From Pelagadaptatus sp034112445 (GTDB taxonomy: Bacteria; Pseudomonadota; Gammaproteobacteria; Pseudomonadales; Cellvibrionaceae), in contig JAWUVI010000007.1 in NCBI GenBank assembly GCA_034112445.1, positions 61,342-125,341 on the forward strand: a stretch of DNA of 64,000 nt. Direction: 5' to 3'. Below are positions 26,180 through 35,460 of this stretch, in pieces; position 1 is the first letter of the stretch, and the number at the start of each line of letters is the position of its first letter. The position numbers and the translations under genes are program-made. The notes below the pieces were generated by a model. The model saw only the letters and a list, made by a program, of their open reading frames with translations, was not told where the DNA came from and made no database searches.

Positions 26180-27445
26180 TTGAACGACATCCCCCTAGGT
26201 CTACTCTTTGGAGTTTTGGCCACTTTAATAATTTTATCCGCATTCTTTTCCAGCGCTGAAACGAGCATGATGTCATTAAATAAATATCGTTTAAAACATC
26301 TCGCAAAAAAGGAACATAAAGGCGCACAACGATCCTACGAATTACTCGAAAGACCTGACCGTTTAATCAGTGTTATTTTAATTGGCAATAACCTGGTTAA
26401 TAACTTTGCTGCCGCACTCACAACCGTCATTGCACTCAGACTGTATGGTGAAGGTGCCATTGCTCCAGCCAGTATATTGCTAACCCTTGCTGTGTTGATT
26501 TTTTCAGAAGTAACCCCTAAAACTATTGCCGCTTTACACCCCGAAAAAATCGCCTTCCCCGCCAGCTTTATATTAAAACCTTTGCTTTTGATTCTTTCCC
26601 CTGCTGTCTTTTTAGTAAATTTCGTATCCAACGCCCTCGCCAAACTATTCGGCGTTGATACAACCAACAAAAGCCAAAATGAGCAACTCAAGCCAGAAGA
26701 GCTAAGAACAGCGGTAGATGAGCACGGAGATTTAATACCTGATCAACACCAAGACATGCTTTTGAATGTGCTGGACCTTGAGAAGGCCACAGTTGAAGAC
26801 ATTATGGTTCCACGCAACGAAGTTGAAGGCTTAGACCTTGAAGATGATATCCCTACACTTCTCAAACAAATTCGCTCAAGTAACTATACCCGGCTACCTG
26901 TATTTGAAGGCGACATCAATAATATCATTGGTATCCTACATTTAAGAAATGCGGCACGCTTTATCTATGGCGGCGACGATTCTGTTTCACATTCGGCTAT
27001 TCGTCGATTTGCTAGAGCACCTTATTTTGTCCCCGAAACAACGCCACTGCACACCCAACTATTAAACTTCCAAAAAGAGAAACGGCGAATTGCCATAGTT
27101 GTTGATGAGTACGGGGACATTCAAGGCATTGTCACCTTAGAAGACTTACTGGAAGAGATTGTTGGCGACTTTACCACCAACATTACTGAAGAGACCTCCC
27201 AAGAAATAACCCCTCAAGATGACGGCTGGTTTGAAATAGAAGGCGGAACGTCTATTCGCGACATCAATCGACAGCTTGGTTGGCAACTGTCCACCGACGG
27301 CCCCAAAACCCTTAATGGTTTAATTGTTGAGCACTTACAAAACATTCCTGCTGGGCATATAGGCTTTGACATTGGCCCATACCGATTTATGACAACCGAA
27401 CTGTCCGATAAAATGATTGAGAAGGCCTGCGCTAAAGCCATCTAA
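26180..27445 (+). CDS. corB: CorB/CNNM-type transporter (DUF21-CBS-CorC_HlyC)
   Basis: Membrane protein of 421 residues linked to magnesium or cobalt homeostasis. The DUF21 domain has three or four helices with SAFFSSAETSMMSLNKYRL and the VLIFSEVTPKTIAALHPEKI signature. Two CBS domains follow (about residues 195-325, including DIMVPRNEV and VDEYGDIQGIVTLEDLLEE), then a C-terminal CorC_HlyC transporter-associated domain. The start is TTG at 26180, because no ATG lies upstream of the first helix. Its place after the YpjD-like gene matches other gammaproteobacteria. Confidence 0.88.
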   Translation: MNDIPLGLLFGVLATLIILSAFFSSAETSMMSLNKYRLKHLAKKEHKGAQRSYELLERPDRLISVILIGNNLVNNFAAALTTVIALRLYGEGAIAPASILLTLAVLIFSEVTPKTIAALHPEKIAFPASFILKPLLLILSPAVFLVNFVSNALAKLFGVDTTNKSQNEQLKPEELRTAVDEHGDLIPDQHQDMLLNVLDLEKATVEDIMVPRNEVEGLDLEDDIPTLLKQIRSSNYTRLPVFEGDINNIIGILHLRNAARFIYGGDDSVSHSAIRRFARAPYFVPETTPLHTQLLNFQKEKRRIAIVVDEYGDIQGIVTLEDLLEEIVGDFTTNITEETSQEITPQDDGWFEIEGGTSIRDINRQLGWQLSTDGPKTLNGLIVEHLQNIPAGHIGFDIGPYRFMTTELSDKMIEKACAKAI

Positions 27446-27605
27446 CTTATATACATTAATCAGCCCTAACTTTTTATAGTCATGCTGTCTCTTAGCTCAC
27501 CTACACAAACCTTCTGTCGCCAAATTAGGTGGTTTAAGCCTTAATTTGTTCACTAATAAAAGAATAATATTGAACGTCACTTAAAAGCCTACCTATACTC
27601 TTGCA

Positions 27606-29015
27606 ATGTGCAAATCATTAAAAATACGATTCAATAATTTCCTTAACGGTGGCACTGACATCACCAATGTAGGAGAGGATGAATTTCGGCGTATTCGATT
27701 AGTCAACATTACCTCCTTGTTGGCCATGATCATAATTGCCATTTCTATTACACGAAATATTGAGCTAGTCCAAGAAATCCGCCTTATTTATAACGGCATA
27801 ACCGTTATTGGATTTAGTTTGGCTTTATCTTTCATACGCCTAAATAAAGTCATGCTAGCCGTGCACTTTTTATGCTGCTCAGCCGCCTTCAACTTTTTTG
27901 TGTCACTCTACTTCGGTGGAGGCATTCATAGTTCGATGATTACCTACCTACCATTCTTACCTTTATTAGGAGGATTAATGGGGGGAAAGAAGGTCGGTTT
28001 GTTTTGGGGTGTATTATCTGTTGGCGGCTATATATTTTTTTTATTATGGGAGATATATATTGGCCCCATGCCTAACTTAACACCACCCGACATGCGTTTT
28101 GCCGAAGCCCGCACCCACCAATTTATGCAAATCACTTTTCTGTCAGTTTTTATGCTTAGCTTTCTGACTCAAGTGGAAAGCGCTCAAGACCGAGCACTGA
28201 AAAGCCTTGATAAAATGGCAGACGAAATAAAAGAAAGAGAAAAGGCTGAAACTGAGGCACTGGAAGCAAGCCGCAGTAAGAGTCAATTCCTCGACAGTAT
28301 GAGCCATGAATTAAGAACGCCCCTAAATTCCGTCTTGGGTTTCAGTGATCGTTTATTAAGACGGTTAGAAAAAAATGGCGAGCTCACCGGCAATAGAGAT
28401 AAAGAAGCCATTATAAGCATCCAAGAAAATGGACGGACGCTGCTTAACTTCTTCAATCAATTAATTCACTTATCCAAATTTGATTCTGGGGAAGTACAGG
28501 TTAACAAAAAACTAATTGAAGTCGATTCTTTGGTGTCATCTGTTATGGACTCAATGAGCAGCCAAGCTATGGAGCGTGGAATAACTCTTTCCAGCTCAAT
28601 TCGTGAATCTTCAACGATTTATGCCGACATCAGCCAACTACAACAGATACTTGTGAACCTTGTAAGTAACGCCTTAAAATATACTAATGAGGGCGAGGTA
28701 TTAATATCAACGGAAAGAGGTCGCTCTCCTTCGTCATCAAAGCCACATATTATTATTCGCGTTAAAGATACCGGTATAGGCATTGAAGAAAATAATCTTA
28801 ATGCGCTTTTCGACATATACACCAACATTAGTAGCCACGTACAAAAAAACGCTACCAGTACAGGGTTAGGATTGGCATTGTGTAAGCGACTTATCGCTCT
28901 AAATGACGGTGAGATTGGTGTAACCACAGAGCTAGGAAAAGGCAGTGAATTCTCAATATACTTCCCCACCCAAGATGAAAACGCTCTTCTTACTAAGACT
29001 CAAACGTTAGGTTAA
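27606..29015 (+). CDS. orphan sensor histidine kinase
   Basis: Membrane histidine kinase of 469 residues. The N-terminal part has about six hydrophobic segments (residues 33-200) and no periplasmic domain; a short coiled coil (about 200-225) leads to the H box SMSHELRTPLNSVLGFSD with the phospho-accepting His. The ATP-binding domain has the N box LVNLVSNALKYTNEGEV, G1 VKDTGIGIEENN and G2 STGLGLALCKRLIAL. No receiver domain and no response regulator gene are adjacent, so its partner must be elsewhere. The stimulus is unknown. It converges on the OmpW-like gene with 15 bp between stops. Confidence 0.88.
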   Translation: MCKSLKIRFNNFLNGGTDITNVGEDEFRRIRLVNITSLLAMIIIAISITRNIELVQEIRLIYNGITVIGFSLALSFIRLNKVMLAVHFLCCSAAFNFFVSLYFGGGIHSSMITYLPFLPLLGGLMGGKKVGLFWGVLSVGGYIFFLLWEIYIGPMPNLTPPDMRFAEARTHQFMQITFLSVFMLSFLTQVESAQDRALKSLDKMADEIKEREKAETEALEASRSKSQFLDSMSHELRTPLNSVLGFSDRLLRRLEKNGELTGNRDKEAIISIQENGRTLLNFFNQLIHLSKFDSGEVQVNKKLIEVDSLVSSVMDSMSSQAMERGITLSSSIRESSTIYADISQLQQILVNLVSNALKYTNEGEVLISTERGRSPSSSKPHIIIRVKDTGIGIEENNLNALFDIYTNISSHVQKNATSTGLGLALCKRLIALNDGEIGVTTELGKGSEFSIYFPTQDENALLTKTQTLG

Positions 29016-29030
29016 TTCATCACTCGCTGA

Positions 29031-29720
29031 TTAGAATCGATACGACAAACCGATTACCGATAAATTAGGCTGCGCCTTTAACTCTACAACCGCTGCAATT
29101 TCAGAGTTCACAGTACCCGCATAAACACTTCCGGTAACATCCAACTTTAGGTCAAGGTAGCTCGTGGAAACGTTAAGCATCAGCTTCTCTGTCAGCGGAA
29201 AATCCACTCCTAGCTGCACTACCACACCCGATGAACTTTTGGCTTTTAGCGATTCAACGCCATCAATCCCAAGCACAGTGGCCGTATTCTTATCAAGCTC
29301 CACATGATCAATGTACGTATAATTAACCCCAAGCCCTACATAAGGCTTAATCCGCTCACTAACATAGGGATAATACTGAACGGTTATTGATAAAGGCCAA
29401 ACATCGGCAGTAACCGTCGGCAAGCCATCAAGGGCTCCGCCTTTTCCTCCAGCTTTTAGCTCTAAGGGCATTAAAGGCAATAGCACTTCGACTCCCCAAT
29501 GAGAATTCAACATCCGGGTACCAGTGACAAATGGCGCCCTCTGGCTAGCAAGGCTTAAGCGACCTAGGCTTACTGTATTATTAACCAATACTGGACCTGA
29601 TTCTTCGCTAAAGTCCACATTAGCAACCCCGACGCGGGCAATATAATCACCGCCTTCATATGAGAAAACTGACAAGGATACAAACACTAAAAACAGCGGC
29701 AAATATACGATAACTTTCAT
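29031..29720 (-). CDS. OmpW-family outer membrane beta-barrel protein
   Basis: Eight-stranded outer membrane protein, 229 residues with the start at 29720 (MKVIVYLPLFLVFV; the reading frame extends to 29762 without conservation). A signal peptide ends near VFS-YEG. Seen: the N-terminal GDYIARVGVANV, the central LPLSITVQYYPY-like strand (here VWPLSITVQYYPYV), KPYVGLGVNYTYID, DFPLTEKLMLNVSTSYLDL and the final VIGLSYRF with C-terminal Phe, the usual barrel-assembly signal. OmpW proteins bind small hydrophobic compounds. It stands alone between the kinase and purT. Confidence 0.88.
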   Translation of the reverse strand: MKVIVYLPLFLVFVSLSVFSYEGGDYIARVGVANVDFSEESGPVLVNNTVSLGRLSLASQRAPFVTGTRMLNSHWGVEVLLPLMPLELKAGGKGGALDGLPTVTADVWPLSITVQYYPYVSERIKPYVGLGVNYTYIDHVELDKNTATVLGIDGVESLKAKSSSGVVVQLGVDFPLTEKLMLNVSTSYLDLKLDVTGSVYAGTVNSEIAAVVELKAQPNLSVIGLSYRF

Positions 29721-29845
29721 ATAGCCCTTCTCATTATTATTTTGCGAACGAACGAGCGACAAATTAAATTAACCGTTAATTAAGGGATATTTGCAGCAAC
29801 ATAGGGCCATAAAATGACCAGTAGAGTAAGCCTATAAGTGCGCTA

Positions 29846-29896
29846 AATATCAAAGCGCTATTAATATCAAAGTTCTATTAATATCAAAGCTCTATT
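29846..29896. repeat. tandem repeat, 17-bp unit, three copies, at purT 3' end
   Basis: Units aatatcaaagcgctatt, aatatcaaagttctatt and aatatcaaagctctatt at 29846-29862, 29863-29879 and 29880-29896. The last copy overlaps the purT stop codon and final residues; the others lie downstream in non-coding DNA, where a unit that is not a multiple of three can be tolerated. Confidence 0.9.
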
Positions 29897-31110
29897 GTCA
29901 CAGCTTGTGCGACAGAGATCGCTTTTGACTTAGCTTCTTCAACCGATTCACCTCGAGCCAAAGCCACTCCCATTCGGCGCTGCCCCTTCACTTCAGGCTT
30001 GCCAAACAAACGCAAACTGGTATTTGGTTCAACTAAAGCAGCCGTCAAATTACCAAAGCTGGTTTTATCCGAATCACCATCCACTAAAATAACCGCCGAT
30101 GCTGAAGCGCCATGGAAATGAATATTAGGAATAGGCAAACCTAAAATAGCTCGAGCATGCAGAGCAAACTCAGATAAATCTTGTGATATTAAGGTCACCA
30201 TGCCGGTATCGTGTGGCCTTGGGGAAACTTCACTGAAATAAACTTTATCGCCCTTAATAAACAGCTCAACGCCAAATAGACCTCTTCCACCTAAAGCTTC
30301 TGTCACTTTTTCGGCTATGTTTTTAGATTCAGATAAAGCCACCGGTGACATAACCTGGGGCTGCCAAGATTCGCGATAATCACCATCTTCTTGACGATGC
30401 CCGACAGGCTCACAGAAACTGGTTCCACCTACATGACGAATGGTCAGTAGCGTAATTTCGTAATCAAAATCCACAAAGCCTTCAACAATAACTTTTCCTG
30501 CTCCAGCACGTCCGCCTTCTTGCGCGTATTTCCACGCCGACTCTATATCAGACTCATCACGAATTATGCTCTGACCTTTACCCGAAGAGCTCATAATCGG
30601 CTTAATAACACAGGGAATTCCAACTCGTTTAACGGCACCAAAAAAATCTTCATAGTTATCAGAGAACTCATAAGCTGATGTCGACAACCCAAGCTCTTCC
30701 GCTGCCAAACGCCGAATACCCTCACGGTTCATGGTCAACTGTGTTGCTTTAGCCGAAGGCACTATGTTGTAGCCTTCAGCCTCTAACTCAACCAAGGTAT
30801 CCGTAGCAATAGCTTCAATTTCAGGAACAATGTAATCGGGCTTTTCCAACTCAATCACGCTGCGTAATGCTTCTCCATCTAACATTGATAAGGTATGACT
30901 GCGATCAGCAACTTGCATAGCCGGTGCGTTCTCATAACGGTCACAGGCAATTACCTCAACCCCTAAACGCTGCAGCTCTATCGCCACTTCTTTACCTAGC
31001 TCGCCGGAACCACATAAAAGAACTTTCGTTGCAGTTGGAGAAAAAGGGGTACCTATAGCAGAAGTACCTATAACAGAAGTACCTATAACAGGAGCACCAA
31101 TAGTAGTCAT
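29884..31110 (-). CDS. purT: formate-dependent GAR transformylase PurT with repeat insertion
   Basis: ATP-grasp enzyme that uses formate and ATP to formylate glycinamide ribonucleotide, step three of purine synthesis. 408 residues. Seen: LLCGSGELGKEVAIELQRLG, RSHTLSMLDGEAL, PCVIKPIMSSSGKGQS, GVELFIKGDKVYFSEVSPRP and HDTGMVTLISQDLSEFALHA. The usual N-terminus MTTIG-TP is interrupted by an insertion of about 15 residues (APVIGTSVIGTSAIG) encoded by a 15-bp tandem repeat, making the protein slightly longer than the family. A second tandem array lies at the stop codon. Confidence 0.95.
   Translation of the reverse strand: MTTIGAPVIGTSVIGTSAIGTPFSPTATKVLLCGSGELGKEVAIELQRLGVEVIACDRYENAPAMQVADRSHTLSMLDGEALRSVIELEKPDYIVPEIEAIATDTLVELEAEGYNIVPSAKATQLTMNREGIRRLAAEELGLSTSAYEFSDNYEDFFGAVKRVGIPCVIKPIMSSSGKGQSIIRDESDIESAWKYAQEGGRAGAGKVIVEGFVDFDYEITLLTIRHVGGTSFCEPVGHRQEDGDYRESWQPQVMSPVALSESKNIAEKVTEALGGRGLFGVELFIKGDKVYFSEVSPRPHDTGMVTLISQDLSEFALHARAILGLPIPNIHFHGASASAVILVDGDSDKTSFGNLTAALVEPNTSLRLFGKPEVKGQRRMGVALARGESVEEAKSKAISVAQAVTIEL
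31049..31108. repeat. tandem repeat, 15-bp unit, three to four copies, in purT 5' end
   Basis: Units gtacctatagcagaa, gtacctataacagaa, gtacctataacagga and a diverged gcaccaatagtagtc. They encode the IGTSV-like pentapeptide repeat at the PurT N-terminus. The unit of 15 keeps the frame. Confidence 0.9.
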
Positions 31111-31164
31111 GTTGATTCCTTAACAATAAAAGTAGATGAATAAAGATTTAAAATTGTAGACGCA

Positions 31165-31374
31165 TTAATTCATGAACGGATTAACAGCCTTAGCTCGGCC
31201 AAAGGCAAGCTTTAACACTCCTAGTCTTTTATCATTATCATAAGTTCCCCAATGACTGATCTCATTACCGGTGCGATAACAACCAACACACACGTCGTCC
31301 TCATTTAAGGCGCAAATAGAAACACAGGGAGAATTAATGGTTTTTCCTGATGATGATTTTTTAGCGTCAGACAT
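31165..31374 (-). CDS. DUF1289 small zinc-ribbon-like protein
   Basis: Small protein of 69 residues matching the DUF1289 family: SPCVSICALNEDDVCVGCYR with four Cys in a C-x3-C-x8-C-x2-C arrangement, followed by the conserved EISHWGTYDNDKR. It is probably a metal-binding domain; the function is unknown. A GTG at 31389 is in frame, but the ATG at 31374 (MSDAKKSS) is preferred, although neither has a strong ribosome site. It lies between purT and the CoA-type Nudix gene on the same strand. Confidence 0.85.
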   Translation of the reverse strand: MSDAKKSSSGKTINSPCVSICALNEDDVCVGCYRTGNEISHWGTYDNDKRLGVLKLAFGRAKAVNPFMN

Positions 31375-31447
31375 ACAAGTAATTTTCACGAAAGAGAAAA
31401 TCTAATTATAAAACGACTCTTGAGAATATAATACTCTCAGAAACAAA

Positions 31448-32098
31448 TCAGGCTTTGTTGTCTCGCCACTTTTTTTCTACTTGCTTGCGGATGTGTGACC
31501 AATCTTTTACTGGAGCTGGATTTTCACACGTAATATTGGCATCAAAGTAGGTATTGAGGAAAGTAATCATTAAACGAGCCGTAAAACCCCAAATCTCATA
31601 GCCTTCGAATTCATAAGCTGGCGTCCAAATCTGTCCATCAGGGTGAGGAAATATATCGGTGCGAATACGCTTATCCTCTAAGAAAAAACTCAGTGGCACC
31701 TGAAATATGGAATCCAGTTCTTCAAAATTAGGAGTCAACTTTACCTCCTCCGGTATAACACCAACATAAGGTATGACCTTTACCGTCTGCCATGTGTAGG
31801 CCGCAGGCAATACCGTTAATATTTCAACGTCCGTATCTCGTAGCTCTATCTCCTCCCAACTTTCTCGCAACGCTGTTTGTTGCAAATTCACATCGTCCTC
31901 CTCCCATTTCCCCCCAGGGAAAGACACTTCACCACTGTGGCTACTGAGGTGAATTGCACGCTTAGTAAGAATGACGGATGGATTTTGTTCATTGTTGGTT
32001 AATGCAATAAGCACAGCCGCATTACCCTGCTGATCAAGATCATCAGAGACTGCCGTTGTCTGCGTGGATTCTATATTTTGTCTTAACCGATTTAACAT
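31448..32098 (-). CDS. Nudix hydrolase, CoA pyrophosphatase type
   Basis: Nudix-family pyrophosphohydrolase of 216 residues, related to E. coli NudL. The family-specific stretch LSSHSGEVSFPGGKWEEDD leads into the Nudix box with catalytic ALRESWEEIEL; the CoA-type extension VKVIPYVGVIPEE and WGFTARLMITFLNTYFD follow. It probably hydrolyses CoA or related nucleotide derivatives. It is divergent from another Nudix gene about 140 bp away, an uncommon pairing that may reflect nothing more than chance. Confidence 0.88.
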   Translation of the reverse strand: MLNRLRQNIESTQTTAVSDDLDQQGNAAVLIALTNNEQNPSVILTKRAIHLSSHSGEVSFPGGKWEEDDVNLQQTALRESWEEIELRDTDVEILTVLPAAYTWQTVKVIPYVGVIPEEVKLTPNFEELDSIFQVPLSFFLEDKRIRTDIFPHPDGQIWTPAYEFEGYEIWGFTARLMITFLNTYFDANITCENPAPVKDWSHIRKQVEKKWRDNKA

Positions 32099-32240
32099 AG
32101 CGTTTTCACAAATAAATGCTTAAAGTGATCATTAACACCAGAAACTACAGTAAAGAAAGGTAAGCGTCTATCTACATTAAACGCCATTAACTGTTACATA
32201 ATATTCAATTGTTTTGATCAATCCAGATACGGACCAAGCT

Positions 32241-32810
32241 ATGAAGTTCTGCAATCAATGCGGTAACGCCGTCAATTTACATATTCCCGAGGGAGATGAT
32301 CGTCACCGCCATGTCTGCGGTGACTGCGAAACCATCCACTATCAAAACCCTAATATTATTGCTGGCTGTTTAGCCACCTACCAAGGCAAAGTCCTATTAT
32401 GCAAACGCGCTATAGAGCCTCGCCACGGCTTCTGGACATTACCCGCTGGATTTATGGAAAACAACGAGAGCGTCGAAGAAGGCGCCATGCGTGAAACTTG
32501 GGAAGAGGCACAAGCCAAAGTTGAATTACAAGGCCTTTACACGCTTTTTAGCCTACCGGAAATCAATCAGGTTTATATGATTTACCGTGGGAAAATGACA
32601 AAACCAGAATTTGGAGCAGGAATAGAATCCCTTGAAGTAGAGCTGTTCAGCGAAGCCGAAATCCCTTGGGATCAACTGGCCTTTCCCGTGATGAAAAAGA
32701 CCCTGCGCCACTTCTTTGAAGATAGAAAAACCGAACAATACCCTCTTAGAAGTGAAGCTCTTTATAGACCTAAAGGCAGCAAACCTAAAGACAATAGGCC
32801 TGAAGTATAA
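32241..32810 (+). CDS. Nudix hydrolase with N-terminal zinc ribbon
   Basis: 189-residue protein: a zinc ribbon (CNQCG ... CGDC, residues 3-34), then a Nudix domain with the box GFMENNESVEEGAMRETWEE. The N-terminal ribbon and the YQNPNIIAGCLATYQGKVLL strand recall NudC-like NADH pyrophosphatases and the ADP-ribose type, but the NudC SQPWPFPxS motif is not seen, so the substrate is uncertain. The start at the ATG 32241 is chosen over the in-frame TTG at 32214, because the ribbon begins directly at MKFCNQCG. It converges on serA with one base between stops. Confidence 0.87.
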   Translation: MKFCNQCGNAVNLHIPEGDDRHRHVCGDCETIHYQNPNIIAGCLATYQGKVLLCKRAIEPRHGFWTLPAGFMENNESVEEGAMRETWEEAQAKVELQGLYTLFSLPEINQVYMIYRGKMTKPEFGAGIESLEVELFSEAEIPWDQLAFPVMKKTLRHFFEDRKTEQYPLRSEALYRPKGSKPKDNRPEV

Positions 32811-32811
32811 A

Positions 32812-33984
32812 TCAACCAAGAACTCGAACATTTATAACATGCTCAACACTCTCGATAGCCTCGATAATCGCTGCCGAAGGCTCTTGTTCAACATCTAGAA
32901 TATTATACGCTATATCGCCACGGCTTTTATTCATCATGTCGAGCACGTTAATATTATTGTCAGTAAAGACAGACAATACGTGACCCAAAACCCCAGAAAC
33001 ATTGTCATTACAGAAGGTAATCCGAACCCCTTCACTGCGGCCTAAATTAATAATTGGGAAGTTAACGGAGTTTTTAATATTACCGTTTTCCAAATAATCT
33101 TTTACTTGATCCGCTGCCATAACCGCACAATTCTCTTCAGCTTCAGCCGTACTAGCGCCAATATGAGGCATGGCAATAACATCTTTACGGGTCAGCAAGC
33201 ATGGCTCGGGGAAATCACAAACATACATACCCAATTGCTTGTTATCTAACGACTCAACAACAGCCTGCGCATCAACAATCGATTCGCGAGCAAAGTTAAT
33301 TAATACGGTGCCTTTTTTTACTGCTTGTAGCGCTTCAGCATTAATCATGTGCTTAGTCGGCGCAATTGCGGGTACGTGCAAGGTGATAAAATCAGAACGA
33401 CCCAATAACGATTGCAAGTTATCCATTTTTTCAACTTGGCTTGGTAAACGCCAAGCCGCCTCAACCGATAACGCCGGATCATAACCCAATACATTCATAC
33501 CTAATGACAAAGCCATTTCAGCAATCATTGAACCGATAGCACCCAAGCCAACTACGCCTAGAGTACGCCCCTGTAATTCATTGCCGGCAAAGCGCTTTTT
33601 TTCCTTCTCGAGTAACTTACCCATTTCACCAGCGTCATCCATATCGGTTAACGACTGCACGTAGTTCATGCCACCAACGATATCGCGCGAACTTAATAAC
33701 AAACCAGCAAGCACCAATTCTTTAACTGCATTGGCATTAGCGCCAGGAGTATTGAACACCACCACACCAGCTTTGGTGTAGTTTTCAACGGGTACATTAT
33801 TAACACCTGCGCCTGCTCGAGCAACGGCTTTTAAAGTACTGGGGATTTCTTCGTCATGCAATTTGTGACTACGAATAACGTAAGCATCGGGCGTCGATAT
33901 TTCGCTGGCGACTTCATAGTTTTCACGATCGAAGCGGTTGAGACCTTTGGTAGAAATGGCGTTATAAGTTTTGATTTTGAACAT
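32812..33984 (-). CDS. serA: D-3-phosphoglycerate dehydrogenase
   Basis: First enzyme of serine biosynthesis, NAD-dependent, 390 residues. Seen: RAGAGVNNVPVENYTKAGVV, the NAD motif GRTLGVVGLGAIGSMIAEM, and the active-site Arg, Glu and His in VLINFARESIVDAQAV and MPHIGASTAEAEENC. A C-terminal ACT domain (about 310-390) suggests serine feedback. The start is the ATG at 33984 (MFKIKTYNAIS) with AGGAAT upstream; the longer frame to 34053 has no conservation. It follows serC on the same strand after 186 bp. Confidence 0.95.
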   Translation of the reverse strand: MFKIKTYNAISTKGLNRFDRENYEVASEISTPDAYVIRSHKLHDEEIPSTLKAVARAGAGVNNVPVENYTKAGVVVFNTPGANANAVKELVLAGLLLSSRDIVGGMNYVQSLTDMDDAGEMGKLLEKEKKRFAGNELQGRTLGVVGLGAIGSMIAEMALSLGMNVLGYDPALSVEAAWRLPSQVEKMDNLQSLLGRSDFITLHVPAIAPTKHMINAEALQAVKKGTVLINFARESIVDAQAVVESLDNKQLGMYVCDFPEPCLLTRKDVIAMPHIGASTAEAEENCAVMAADQVKDYLENGNIKNSVNFPIINLGRSEGVRITFCNDNVSGVLGHVLSVFTDNNINVLDMMNKSRGDIAYNILDVEQEPSAAIIEAIESVEHVINVRVLG

Positions 33985-34170
33985 GGGTATTCCTAAATAG
34001 AATTTGGTTGGGCAATCCGTCCAATGCGAGCGGAGACTCTGCTGAAAACGCATAAATACGTCCCTGTAGCTTGCCGATTCATCCTTGAATTGGGCATTTC
34101 AGAAGAGCCACCAGTCACATTAAACTTATATTAATTTTATAAAATTTTAGATTTATAGTGTTCTTAAAGC

Positions 34171-35286
34171 TTATGCAGTTACTTGTTCATAAGCCCACTT
34201 CAACCAAGGCATCAAGGCTTCCAAGTCCGCTTGTTCAACAGTTGCTCCACCCCACAGGCGTAAACCGTCGGGTGCGTCGCGGTAAGCACCGATATCATAG
34301 GCAACGCCTTCTGCCTCTAATAATTTGGTCATGGCTTTAACTTGATCAGCGGTTGCATCAAGCGTTAAACAAATACTGGTATTAGATAGCTGAGCTTGGT
34401 CTTGAGCTAGAAAATGAATCCAATCGTTTGCCGCTACAAACTGTTCAACCACGGCAAGATTGGCTTGTGATTTTTTAATAGCAGCGGTTACACCACCGAT
34501 AGACTCAACCCAATTTAGGGCATCTAAGTAATCGGCTACGGCCAACATAGAAGGCGTATTGATGGTTTCACCTTTGAATATACCTTCAATTAATTTACCG
34601 CCTTTGGTCATGCGAAAAATTTTCGGTAATGGCCAAGCGGGTGTATAAGTCTCTAAACGCTCTACCGCTCTTGGGCTTAAAATCAACATGCCGTGAGCGC
34701 CTTCGCCACCCAACACTTTCTGCCAAGAAAAAGTAACAACGTCCAGTTTCTCCCACGGCATTTCCATGGCAAACACCGCCGAGGTGGCGTCACAAATCGT
34801 CAGTCCTGCGCGATCATCAGCAATCCAATCACCATTGGCAAGCTTTACGCCTGAGGTAGTGCCATTCCAGGTAAAAACCACATCGTTATTAAAATCAACA
34901 TCTTCAACATTCGGCAGTTGACCATAACCAGCTGTTAATTCACGGACATTATCGAGTTTTAATTGCTTGGTAATGTCGCTGTACCAGCCCGCACCGAAAG
35001 ACTCCCAGTGCATCACGTCAACCCCACGCGCGCCCAATAATGACCATAAAGCCATTTCAACCGCTCCGGTATCAGAAGCTGGCACAACACCGACTCGATA
35101 ACCTTCTGGCAAATCTAATAATTGAGCCGTTTTACTGCATGCTTCTGCCAAGGCTGCTTTTCCAATAGTGGAACGATGAGAGCGCCCTAAAGTATCAAGC
35201 TCTAAGTTAGAAACATCATAACCAGGTCTTTTACTGCATGGACCTGAAGAAAAATTAGGATTGTGTGGTTTAACCGAAGGTTGCAT
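34171..35286 (-). CDS. serC: phosphoserine aminotransferase, alphaproteobacterial/archaeal subtype
   Basis: PLP enzyme converting 3-phosphohydroxypyruvate to phosphoserine, 371 residues. It starts MQPSVKPHNPNFSSGPCSKR, has VVPASDTGAVEMALWSLLG, the PLP lysine in FSWQKVLGGEGAHG, and AYRDAPDGLRLWGGATVE near the end. This resembles the SerC subtype known from alphaproteobacteria and Methanosarcina more than the enteric enzyme, which is notable in a gammaproteobacterium. It lies upstream of serA, so the two probably form a serine operon. Confidence 0.92.
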   Translation of the reverse strand: MQPSVKPHNPNFSSGPCSKRPGYDVSNLELDTLGRSHRSTIGKAALAEACSKTAQLLDLPEGYRVGVVPASDTGAVEMALWSLLGARGVDVMHWESFGAGWYSDITKQLKLDNVRELTAGYGQLPNVEDVDFNNDVVFTWNGTTSGVKLANGDWIADDRAGLTICDATSAVFAMEMPWEKLDVVTFSWQKVLGGEGAHGMLILSPRAVERLETYTPAWPLPKIFRMTKGGKLIEGIFKGETINTPSMLAVADYLDALNWVESIGGVTAAIKKSQANLAVVEQFVAANDWIHFLAQDQAQLSNTSICLTLDATADQVKAMTKLLEAEGVAYDIGAYRDAPDGLRLWGGATVEQADLEALMPWLKWAYEQVTA

Positions 35287-35460
35287 AGTGTTGCTCTACC
35301 GTTGAAGTTTACAAAAATTTAAAAATTCGGCCGAGATTATGCCAGCTTTTGGGCTATTATCACAGGCGATAAAACAATCTAATCGCTCCTAGTTTTACTT
35401 ATAAAATTACTAATAAAAATCACAATAAAAACGACCTCAAAACTAACATGAGTAACAACA

